The position numbers and the translations under genes were made by a program. From NCBI GenBank assembly GCA_036426205.1, contig CM071570.1, forward strand, positions 53,465,087 through 53,529,086: a stretch of 64,000 nucleotides of DNA, given 5' to 3'. Source of the stretch: Ascaphus truei. Lineage: Eukaryota > Chordata > Amphibia > Anura > Ascaphidae. The notes below the pieces were generated by a model. That model was given only the letters and a program-made list of their open reading frames with translations. It did no database searches and was not told the origin of the DNA. This document shows, piece after piece, positions 24,088 to 32,900 of this stretch. Each line of letters opens with the position of its first letter. The stretch's first letter is position 1.

Positions 24088-24315
24088 AATGAAAGAAGGG
24101 AAAGAGAAATGGGAGGGGAAAGGAAAAAATGGGCAAAAGGGGAAAGGGGAGGAGGGAAAGGGAGGAGGAAACAATGAGGAATGGAAGGGAGGGGAGGGGG
24201 GGGGAGAAAGGGAGGAGGAAGGGAAGGAAAAAGGGAACGGAAAAGGGAGAAAAAGAACAGAGGAAAGGGTACAGAAATGGGAGGGGGAGAGGGAAGGAAT
24301 GAGGGGGGGGGTGAA
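24088..24315 (+). repeat. Polypurine tract (~225 bp)
   Basis: Nearly every plus-strand base is A or G, organised as GGGAAAGGG/GGAGGAAG-type runs. The matching frames of Glu/Lys/Gly on one strand and Pro/Ser/Phe on the other are composition artefacts. Such mirror-rich purine tracts can form triplex DNA. Confidence 0.85.
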
Positions 24316-24599
24316 GGAAAAAATGGTCATAATTATATTAAGGCAATACTTTAAAAAGTATTAAATTCATCACATCAAAAGGTGATCTATATCATCAGAG
24401 GCTGTAAGGACTTTATAGAAAGATCTTACCCTTAGAGATTATTTCCCATTCAAATTCCATAAATTTGAAGTCTAAATCTAAGGGAAAGGATACATGGAAA
24501 ACCTCAAAAGCTTAGGAATTTGGTTTGGACATTTCGCCAACGCCACTCTGCTTCTGCCATTTAAGTAACTAAGCAATTTAATATCTTAAGTATGGCAAA

Positions 24600-25114
24600 A
24601 AGCTAGAAAATAAATACAGACCAGCAATACTTGTATGTACCAATATATATATATAACACAGCGCACAGCCCTAGTGCATTACAAATGGCAAAGGTTTAAT
24701 AAAAGATAGAAGTAGATAATGCCCACTTACAGAAAGATAAAGTTTAAATTCACTTAAAGGTATCTTTATCCACATGTACAATACCACTGGGAAAATGTGC
24801 CAGACTGCCGGGGGGGGGGGGGAAGGGGGGGGAGGGGGGGGGGAGAGAGGTTCACGTGTGACCGCCTGGAAGAGCCTATGTCCGGGTCAATTCAGCTGGA
24901 GTCCGAAAAAGCCCTCCGATATCCACTCAAACAGCTGCAAGCCCTGACAGGCAAGAGTGGTAACACAGGCAGCCCACAACCCACTCGAAATGGCTGAACA
25001 GCTGATAAATTCTCAAGCAGCGTGTGAAGGAAGATATCCACGGTAAACCGACTACACCTCGCTGCAGCGTGATGACGTCACCCGACGCGTTTCGTCAACA
25101 GACTTTTTCAAGGG
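24600..25114 (-). repeat. PLE-like terminal repeat with hammerhead-like motif
   Basis: The segment ends, in plus-strand coordinates, with the hammerhead-like fold at 25081-25114 and contains a G-run region at 24811-24842. Its organisation, a non-coding leader next to a CGAAACGCGTC motif, matches the pseudo-LTRs at 26143-26686 and 28833-29374, although it is a different family. The outer boundary is uncertain. Confidence 0.45.
25081..25114 (-). ncRNA. Hammerhead-like motif (variant core)
   Basis: Minus strand: stem I CCC/GGG, core TTGAAAA (25111-25105) instead of CUGANGA, one A, stem II GTC/GAC with TGTT loop, GAAA (25093-25090), then ACGCGT and a GTC cleavage triplet. Core positions 3 and 8 are both changed (C to U and G to A), which would keep the 3-8 base pair. 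Confidence 0.45.
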
Positions 25115-25329
25115 AAGTTCAAATGTATCATACACACACATTTTATAGGTAAAATGGTGAGACTTGATTGGCAAACAGTACAGGTGGTCCAAATGACCAC
25201 AGACACGACAACAATGAGTAATAATCCTAGTCACTATAATAGTAATTTAAAGATAAGAGCATTACAAATATAAATAAATATATGCAGAGGGAACATGTTA
25301 TGAAAACACAGACCTAAGGAATGTGTGTG

Positions 25330-25333
<4 letters not shown>

Positions 25334-25368
<35 letters not shown>

Positions 25369-25380
25369 TATATATATATA
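25334..25380. repeat. (TA)n microsatellite
   Basis: Almost pure TA dinucleotides, interrupted once by CAG. It directly abuts the inverted-repeat element at 25382. Confidence 0.95.
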
Positions 25381-25381
25381 T

Positions 25382-25704
25382 CAAATGGAAATATTACTGT
25401 ATGCTCATTTGCATGTCTAAGACAGGTCTGCAACCCCGCCTTTCACCATTATCACCCAGCACACAGCACTTCCACTGCAGCAAGGGATTCTGGGAAATGA
25501 CATGCAAATGGACACACAGTGTCACCTTTTGCTTCAAAACCATTTTTAACATGGTTTCCTATAGGCTTAAGCTAGCTGCATGGTCACAGCTTTGAGCACA
25601 GCCAGGGTTAAGATGCATAGCCAAAAAACCCACCCACAGACAGCCGTTTCGACTTCAGACCTGTCTAAGACATGCAAATGAGCATACAGTAATATTTCCA
25701 TTTG
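25382..25704 (-). mobile_element. Inverted-repeat element, 49-bp arms, related to 40463-40675
   Basis: The arms 25382-25430 and 25656-25704 are complementary at 48 of 49 positions and contain ATGCTCATTTGCATGTCT. The interior read on the minus strand matches 40463-40675 (GTCGAAACGGCTGTCTGTGG, CCTGGCTGTGCTCAAAGCTG, CCATTGCTGCAGTGG-like), and CACTTTTTTTACCCACCATAACT continues outside the right arm. The hammerhead core present at 40442 is shortened here to CTGAAGTCGAAAC, with stem II missing. No coding sequence. It may be a PLE-derived non-autonomous unit rather than a true DNA transposon. Confidence 0.55.
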
Positions 25705-25719
25705 CTATATGCTTTGCTG

Positions 25720-25985
25720 TGGAGGGTTTTGTCACTTTTTTTACCCACCATAACTTTATATATATATATATATGCAATATATTAATTGAAAAAATAATAA
25801 AACAATCCAAAAAAGATTCATTATAAAAAACAAGAGGATTATTTAATGCTGAGAAAAAATAGGAATATAAAATAGGGAGTTGTCTCCCTATAACAGATGA
25901 AATACTGAAACAGTGTGCAAACTGTTGCACACACATATACAGTAAACAGAAACCATACCTAAGATACCAGAATAAAACTACACTA
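25720..25985. other. AT-rich flank
   Basis: Short AT-rich stretch between the inverted-repeat element and the PLE endonuclease end; nothing recognised. Confidence 0.4.
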
Positions 25986-25989
25986 TGGT

Positions 25990-26132
25990 GCTAATGTCCA
26001 AATGCTCATTAAGGCCAAAGGGGCAGTTTAACCTAAACATCCAATAACTCTCTTTTTTAGAAAGGAGTTTGAAGCGTTCACCAGCCAAAACAGATGGGGG
26101 TATAACTTCCAACCCCATAATTTTAAGACTGT
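25990..26132 (-). pseudogene. C-terminal end of PLE endonuclease (host copy, left half)
   Basis: Minus-strand translation gives LKIMGLEVIPPS, then GERFKLLSKKESYWMFRLN and PFGLNEHLDI. This is the conserved tail of Penelope-like proteins after the GIY-YIG nuclease (GLE-x-V, G-x-R-x-x-x-L-x-x-x-E-x-x-W, P-x-GLN). The missing upstream part lies at 29385-30120, displaced by the insertion at 26143-29374. A 10-bp duplication marks both junctions. Confidence 0.8.
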
Positions 26133-26142
26133 CAGGGCTTTT
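26133..26142. repeat. Target-site duplication, left copy
   Basis: CAGGGCTTTT here is repeated exactly at 29375-29384, directly outside the two ends of the inserted PLE. A 10-bp duplication fits the variable lengths known for Penelope-like elements. Confidence 0.85.
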
Positions 26143-26686
26143 AGACTAGTAAGGGAAACCAATCCCTAATTGGGTGCTCTAAAATAACATCTGTGAAGGC
26201 TTATATGCATACAATAATCAATTGATGGGTCCAGGATATAAAGTAATCTGTGAGCAGGGTTTCCTATCCCCAATAGAACGATAGATCCATCATGTATTAG
26301 CAGCGAAGTCTAAACACCGTAGGCATACCACTGTAGGGAGGGAAACCTCTAACCTGACCGGTGTGTTGGTCCCACCCGGCGGTCCCTTCTTTGGCGGGTC
26401 TCGCGATCCCAGCGGGTCTTCTCGGCAGAGAGTGTCTGTACTCACATAGCTGCCCTGATGCCGGTGTGCTGCTGTGGGGAGAAAGCTCAGCTGCTCCGTC
26501 GCGTGCGTCCGTCCCAACGGCTGAATGCAGAAGGTAGGTAAGGGGACTCTGAGCACTGCTTGATGATATCAGGCTGGAGGCAACGTGCGGTGAAAAAACT
26601 TTATTATGGCATGAAAGCCCGATTAAAAAACATGAGAGACAATTCTCTGACGCGTTTCGTCTTGCGACTTTATCAAAGAGTGCTTT
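26143..26686 (-). repeat. Pseudo-LTR, downstream copy
   Basis: Nearly identical to 28833-29374, with several small indels (for example around 26300-26340 and 26380-26400). It carries the hammerhead-like fold at 26645-26680. Confidence 0.88.
26645..26680 (-). ncRNA. Hammerhead-like motif in pseudo-LTR (copy 1)
   Basis: Minus strand: stem I CTCT/AGAG, core TTGATAA, one A, stem II GTC/GAC closed by a GCAA (GNRA) tetraloop, GAAA, ACGCGT, then GTC before the stem I 3' strand. Compared with the CUGAUGA consensus, positions 3 and 8 are U and A, a linked change that would conserve pairing. Published work describes minimal hammerheads in PLE terminal repeats, so the location fits. Confidence 0.55.
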
Positions 26687-27805
26687 GTGGCAGCCAGTTA
26701 CGTACCTTAAATAGCCCCGAATACCTGCGTGAGGATGGGAATACCCACCCCCCTGTGACGTAGTCCCCGCAGCTGAAGTGATGTATGCATAATAGAGGAG
26801 TCAGCTCTCACAGCATAATGAGGGGAACTTAACTCATATGCTGCTGATGGACTATGAAACCCTTTGAGAGAGATATAATACTAGTACTTAGTAGTAAACA
26901 GGAACACTGCTAGCAAAAGTGAACACTTAGGTTCAGGGTTAATACATACAACTATTGGACTAGTTGAATATCCAGATATGTACTCAGGTAGGCAAAAAAC
27001 AAAGTCGTTCTATTTAAAAATACCCCCCTAGCTGCCACAGCAAACTGGCATATGGAAAACAAAAGATAAACAAAACATATAGACACCTAGAAAATAAATA
27101 CAAGAAATTTAAAAAAAAAAAGTAGTATAAGAATGTAACTAGACTACTATAACTATACATTTTTATAATAACATAGGAAAGAATATAAATACTAACTATA
27201 AACTAATCTATGACTATATAAATCAATATACACCTAATGTGTACTTAAAATAACATATATACAAACACCAAATATAAACAGAATCCCATGTCTATTAAAA
27301 CAGGAATGATGTATAGGAACTGATTTGTGAGGGTATATAAAGTATTATGAAAGCAGATTATTGGGTACAAACATAACCATATAGAACACTAATTCAATAC
27401 TGCAGATGCTGAAATATATAATATTTGTAATGTTTATAATATACACAATATACATCTAGCGTAATTAATCTGCATAGTATATCATAATAACAGTAAATCC
27501 CCCTAAATGATCTAAAGGGGTATACAGTCAATACAATGTATGTGTAATAACTTATAAATATTCACTTCCATACTGCAAATATAAAAATTTACATAAGATG
27601 TCATATAATTATATGCATTGATCAGTTAAGATAGAGATAATATTAGTATACATTTAGCAGAATAAACCCGCATGGTTAATTATAATAGCAGTAAATACCC
27701 ATACATAATCTAAAGGGATATGAAATATCAATATAACGAATATATGGTGTCATCTAATTATTCATTTTAGAAAAATGAGTGCTACTGTATGTGTAGAAGT
27801 GTAGA
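26687..27805 (-). other. AT-rich 3' region of the inserted PLE
   Basis: Noncoding, very AT-rich. About 27440-27600 and 27600-27780 share order and wording (GTAAATxCCC, ATCTAAAGGG(G)TAT), suggesting an old internal duplication. Confidence 0.5.
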
Positions 27806-28602
27806 CTACAAAAAATGGGCAAGCTCCCAGTCCACATTGATACCTTGTGGATGGAGGCTGTCAGTGCAAAAGATCCAAGAAATCTCTTTCTGATTAAGGA
27901 TTTTTAGTCTATTTCCACCTCTTTGCATAACAGGCACATGTTCAAGCCCCATAAAGGAAAAGCCCTTTATACCTCCTAAATGACAAGAGGAAAAGTGTCG
28001 GGGGACCGGATGTAATAAATCCTTTTTCTTTATCAGGCGCACATGTTCTTGAATTCTTATTTTTAATGCTCGAATTTAGACTGCTTTTTCTCCAAAATAG
28101 TTTTCTCCACCTCATCTATGTTCTGGGACAAGATCATATCATTATTTGTGAAATGTTCCATTTTGTTAAATGATTTCAGTTTAGTTTTCAACTCGTTAAC
28201 TTCTTTTTCCAGGACTGATCTCTCTTCTTGTTTCTGGGCTATAATTAATCCTATTAGCTTAAAGGAGCATTCATCTAGAACCGACCTCCATTTATTCTCA
28301 AAGTCCTTATTGACAAAACCAAAGGTGAGGGATTTTTTTATTCGCAACCCCCTTGGTATCCTATTAACTCTCACATAGTTATCCAAGGAGGTTATGTCCC
28401 ACCATAGTCTGATGTTAAGAGATAAAAGTTGTTCCAACTTTTGAAAATAAGTAACAAGGTCTGATGATTCCTCACAGAAAACCTTGCCGGTTTCATCAAA
28501 AACATGTTCGGCTTTTCTGCTTCGTTTAGTGTGATCACTGCATCTAAACACAAAGGTGTCTGCCCCATCATCCTGCACAATATCTTCTAATACGTCATCC
28601 AT
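27806..28602 (-). pseudogene. PLE protein N-terminus fused to endonuclease tail
   Basis: From the ATG at 28602, 179 codons give a PLE N-terminal region: WWDITSLDNYVRVN and RIPRGLRIKK (residues ~67-90), FENKWRSVLDECSF (~101-113), and a predicted coiled coil rich in E/K/L from ~124 to 175. A stop follows at 28063. In another frame, from about 28054 to 27806, come RIQEHVR, HPVPRHF, GLEHVPVMQRGGNRLKIL and WIF...PQGINVDWEL, the second half of the GIY-YIG domain and the PLE C-terminus. The reverse transcriptase and the GIY-YIG catalytic first half are missing. The fusion point lies within about 28046-28065. The endonuclease tail differs in sequence from that of the host PLE at 25990-26132, so the two elements are from different lineages. 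Confidence 0.8.
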
Positions 28603-28832
28603 TGACTAGCAATATATAAACAGTCCCTATAAAACAGTCCTGATAAGAAAGAACTCCTAATGCTCAGTAATTGCAAGAAAAATAAAAAAATGAAAAAAGT
28701 AGATATATATAAAATCGATAAGCACAGAAGCCAAAGAACCAGCCTGAAAATCGTTTAAAAATTGGTATCACTGGACCTAATCCATAATATTCTAGTCATA
28801 GGTGTATAATGAGCTACCTCAAAAGACAATGC

Positions 28833-29374
28833 AGACTAGTAAGGGAAACCAATCCCTAATTGGGTGCTCTAAAATAACATCTGTGAAGGCTTATATGCAT
28901 ACAATAATCAATTGATGGGTCCAGGATATAAAGTAATCTGTGAGCAGGGTTTCCTATCCCCAATAGAACGATAGATCCATCATGTATTAGCAGCGAAGTC
29001 TAACACGTAGATATACACATGTTAGGGAGGAAACCTCTAACCTGACCGGTTTGTGTTGGTCCACCCGGGCTGGTGTTTGGCGGGTCTCGCGATCCCAAGG
29101 GTTCTTCTCGGCAGAGAGGGTCTGTACTCACATAGCTGCTGCCTGATGCCGGTGTGCTGCTGTGGGGAGAAAGCTCAGCTGTCCGTTGCGTGCGTCCGTC
29201 CCAACGGCTGAATGCAGAAGGTAGGTAAGGGGACTCTGAGCACTGCTTGATGATATCAGGCTGGAGCAACGTGCGGGTGAAAAAACTTTATTATGGCATG
29301 AAAGCCCGATTAAAAAACATGAGAGACAATTCTCTGACGCGTTTCGTCTTGCGACTTTATCAAAGAGTGCTTTT
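28833..29374 (-). repeat. Pseudo-LTR, upstream copy
   Basis: Direct repeat partner of 26143-26686. It starts AGACTAGTAAGGG and ends GAGTGCTTTT directly against the target-site duplication. Confidence 0.88.
29332..29367 (-). ncRNA. Hammerhead-like motif in pseudo-LTR (copy 2)
   Basis: Base-for-base the same fold as 26645-26680: core at 29363-29357, GAAA at 29345-29342, GTC at 29338-29336, stem I arms at 29364-29367 and 29332-29335. Confidence 0.55.
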
Positions 29375-29384
29375 CAGGGCTTTT
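29375..29384. repeat. Target-site duplication, right copy
   Basis: CAGGGCTTTT, identical to 26133-26142. Confidence 0.85.
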
Positions 29385-30120
29385 ACCATGTACCAAAGTA
29401 AAATATTTGGATACATAAGGGTTGGTGACGGCATTAATAATATTCCTCCTATGTTCCATAAATCGTGTACTCAATGGCCTAGTGGTCCGGCTCACATAAT
29501 GCAGGCCGCAACCACAGGTCAACAAGTACACTACATAGGAAAGAGACAATTAACAAACCCCCTTACTTTGTATAGGGGACTGCCTGGGGGAGAGGAAGAG
29601 AACTCTTTCGTGCACTCCAAAAAGAGTAAGTGGTGCATCTCCCTAGTCCACATTTATAATTGCCATCAAGTCTGAGACTAAATTTAAACAAAGTTCTAAT
29701 CTTAGTGGAAGCAATGATGTTTATGATACTATTAGCCTTCTTGTAAACTATAGTAGGCTTCTTCTCTAAACTGTCAACTAAAACAGGATCTCCTAATAGG
29801 ACAGGCCAATGCTTTCTAATAATGGCCTCAAGAGAACGTGAAGAACTACTATATTTGGTAAACACAGTCCGTCCACCAACAAAGTTCTCCTTCTCTTTAA
29901 ACCCATCAATCCGTCTATTTTTTGATGACAACAAAAGACCGTCCCTCTCCAAACCAGCCGCTCTAGTACATGCTTCCTCTACCAGGGTATGATCATATCC
30001 CTTGGCGAGGAAATATATATATCTACCAATACATATTGAATGGGTAAAATATACATATACAACATAGACAAAAGTACTACATAACAAGTTCTGAGTTTCT
30101 TCTATACTGAAGGCTCGCAT
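29385..30120 (-). pseudogene. PLE linker and GIY-YIG endonuclease (host copy, right half)
   Basis: The minus-strand frame from 30120 includes GYDHTLVEEACTRAAGLERD, a basic serine-rich linker, KHWPVLLGDPVLVDSLEKKP and KIRTLF, the PLE region after the reverse transcriptase. The CGLGRCTTYSFW segment corresponds to the cysteine-rich linker. After a frame change comes the GIY-YIG-like nuclease YVVYLLTCGCGLHYVSRTTR with RFMEHRRNI and YFTLVHGKSP. Here it is cut by the inserted PLE, and the sequence resumes at 26132. The first Tyr pair of GIY-YIG is VVY/HYVSR, so the second Gly is Ser. The reverse transcriptase itself is not present upstream. Confidence 0.78.
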
Positions 30121-32549
30121 ATATTGTATTTTGCCTTATATACTTAAAAACAGACATGACATTATACCTAAGGAACTGTCGTTTCTATATCCGTGAGCAA
30201 TTCCATAATGCTTTAGAACTTTACACTTTTTTTAGATTTTTATTACCGTGAATATTAAAGTTACAGCCCAATTTCACCATCTACTGTATGTATACTACAC
30301 TTGTCTTAAATCATGTAAGCCGCATAACATCAGGGAAACCTAAACATAGGGTGTCACATAAATAAATTCTGCTTAAAAACATTGCCCAGTTGCCATAACT
30401 TTGTTCCTTTCCATTTTATGCTCATACAAATGTATGAATTACACTGAAAGCCAAACTAGAGGTGGTATACAGAAAATCTCCATTTTGCCACATCCTGTCA
30501 TCCAGCACCTAACATAATGCGCCTTAAAATTAAGAACTTGTATGATACTTATGATTTGTGTGCTACAAATGACTGGTAAATTAATGTTAATGCTACAGAT
30601 GTCGCAGACTTCATTGCTCCCTCTGATAATAGAACAGATTACATTATAAGGTAGAATACCACAGAGTTTTCATTGGATTCAATGACAGTGATAATACAAA
30701 ATATCCCACCATAATGCATGAGCTGGAGCAAAAGCCTTTGCTGCATTTATAAATTCTAAATAGGGAATTCTAACGCTTTGGTATTGTTTAGTTTAAAGTG
30801 CATTCAATGAGAACAATCATCTTGTGTACAATAATTTACCCGTCCAACAAAAGCAAAATGTAAAGAAATAGATATACAGTAATAGACTCGTTGTCTCTTA
30901 GGCATACATTTAATTTATTAGATTATTCCCTTTTATGTATTGTGAATAGAATACTGAACTCATTCAAATGTAAAAATATGCACATATTAATGTACTGTAG
31001 AAAACTTCACTCTAGAGATAAATCATTGGGGAACTAACATATTTTTTTAACTAAAACTAAATGAGGTGAAGTCAATAAGTTATCGCTCTTTAAATGTAAT
31101 TTATTTATTTTTTGGTTGAATACTGTATGTCATATTTGAGTTTGCAGAGCTTGTTAATCACACACGAGTAATATCATGCAACAATACAACCTTTTAATTG
31201 CCAAATATAAAATATATACAGCACACATGCTGTTGTACATGAACTTTCAAGATCACACAAGTGGCATAGTGCAAAATAGCAACCTATTGTGAGATAATCA
31301 CAGCAAAATCATTTCTAATTGCCAGCTGAGCTTTCCTTCCTCCTCCCAGCTTTGACCAGTCAAGCTGCTGCTGGGGATCACAGTTCCTCTTAGGCAGATT
31401 GTCAATGTTCTCGCCCAGTAGGCAGTTTAGGTGTGTGTGATCCCATGACTTTCCCAGCTAGTTAATCTATAAGGAACAGTTCTAATCTCATTAGAGTAGC
31501 TCAAATTTACTCCACACAGATGGATAGATTAGCTCTGTGTGGCAGTCACACGCAGAGACACACACACACGCTAGTGCTGAAGAAGAAAGGAGAGAAGCGA
31601 GATGTGAGCAGGGACAGTAATTCTATGGGCAGTAGTCACAAGTAGGAGACAAAGGAGTCAAACGTTAGATAACATCAACAAGGCAAATTGGAGACCTCAA
31701 AGTGGCAGGGAGATGAGCTAGGCAAGAGGGAAAAGAGAGGAGAGAAACAGTATAATACATGTAGATGTGATCCCTAGTTTGGGCTTGAGTCTCCTCTTTA
31801 TGCGAAAGATACCAATTCTTGGTACAACGGGGGCTCTTTCAGCTCATCTCCTTTTACTCCTTTTGCCATAAGGATTTCTTAATCATGATACAACTTTATC
31901 TTTCAGCAGCCACAATCAGACCACTAGTATTATCTTTCCCTTGCTATTGTTTGAGGCATGCATTCTCTGGCTTAAGACACAAGTGAAACCGCCAGCCCAC
32001 CTTTTGTAAGAATTTGATCTTGGTGCACTAGGTTAATAAATGCATAAAAAGAAGAGGTATCCCCCCCCCCCATAGAAGATAGAAGGGGGGAAAAGGACCC
32101 AAATTACATGCACTCTACGTCAACAATAAGATTTGATTGGCTGGGGATTAACCTTGAGGCACAGGTGACATTCAGTGACCAGAGTGCGGAAAAAACTTAT
32201 ATAAGAGAATAGAAAAATAGAAGCCCCTAACATATGTGTTATGTAAGTGAAAATCGTTAAAACACTTTAAGTCAGCAAAATTCGAATAATAATGGGACAC
32301 AACAAAGTGTAGAAGATGAGCCATTAGCATATTAGCTGTATATAAGAATGGAGATGGGTCCACTTTGATAAAGACTTCCGTAATAGCTTAGGTTTTTATC
32401 TAGCGTATCATAAATAGTGACCAGACAAAGATCTAATAAGTCAGGTGCGGGCTAGTGAGTATAATGTATTACACTACTGCAGGCACTTAGCTTAGTGAAA
32501 GTATATGCTACTTTCTAAACTAATTAATTAGATAAGCAGGTATGCTGTG
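30121..32549. other. Unannotated unique-looking DNA
   Basis: No repeat or coding similarity recognised. A moderately GC-rich segment at 31320-31760 with CAGCTG motifs differs from its AT-rich surroundings and could be a regulatory or 5'-exon region, but nothing proves it. A short C-run lies at 32060-32072. Confidence 0.4.
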
Positions 32550-32552
32550 TTA

Positions 32553-32898
32553 GGCTGAGTCCATGGTCAGCGCTTATCCGCTGACCCGTGCTGAGGCCCG
32601 CTGACGCTTGTCAGTGAGCCCCTGCAGCCGCAATGAGAGCGGCTTTAGCAGGGGCTCACGCACGCTTCCGCAGGCCTGCGGAGGCGTAGCTCTTAATTTT
32701 TTTTACTTTCAGCGCTCACGGGAGAGCAGGGCCGGTCACGTGAGCGGTTCGCCCAATGAGAGCGAACCAGCTCCGTGACGTAACTGGCCGCCCCCGACAC
32801 CCCCCCCGGACGGCGCACGAACTATGGCCAGGGAAAGCACCCGCTTTCCCTCAGCCTCAGCGCGCCTCCGCATGGCTGCAGTCACCATGGACTCAGCC
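32553..32898. mobile_element. Harbinger-type MITE (346 bp)
   Basis: The ends are GGCTGAGTCCATGG and its reverse complement CCATGGACTCAGCC. TTA lies on the left (32550-32552) and TTG on the right, a TWA-type duplication with one substitution. The interior is GC-rich with GCTGACGC/GCGCTCACG-type subterminal repeats. No coding sequence. Same class as 35672-35961. Confidence 0.7.
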
Positions 32899-32900
32899 TT

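Larger units (their letters stand above)
26143..29374 (-). mobile_element. RT-deleted PLE with direct terminal repeats
   Basis: A 3.2-kb insertion is bounded by perfect 10-bp duplications and carries ~0.54-kb direct repeats at its ends (26143-26686 and 28833-29374), the pseudo-LTR layout of Penelope-like retroelements. Between them is one damaged coding region (28602-27806, minus). It joins the N-terminal part of a PLE protein to the last part of the endonuclease; the whole reverse transcriptase is absent. The 3' untranslated part (about 27800-26690) is AT-rich with diverged internal repeats, for example GTAAAT-CCC and ATCTAAAGGG near 27500 and 27700. It must have been copied by enzyme supplied elsewhere. 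Confidence 0.82.

Noticed and set aside
24073..24364. Glu/Lys/Gly and Pro/Ser/Phe frames
   Set aside because: Composition artefacts of the polypurine tract.
31320..31760. Possible promoter or first exon of a host gene
   Set aside because: Composition is suggestive, but no splice site, start codon or TATA box could be defended; noted only within the region entry.
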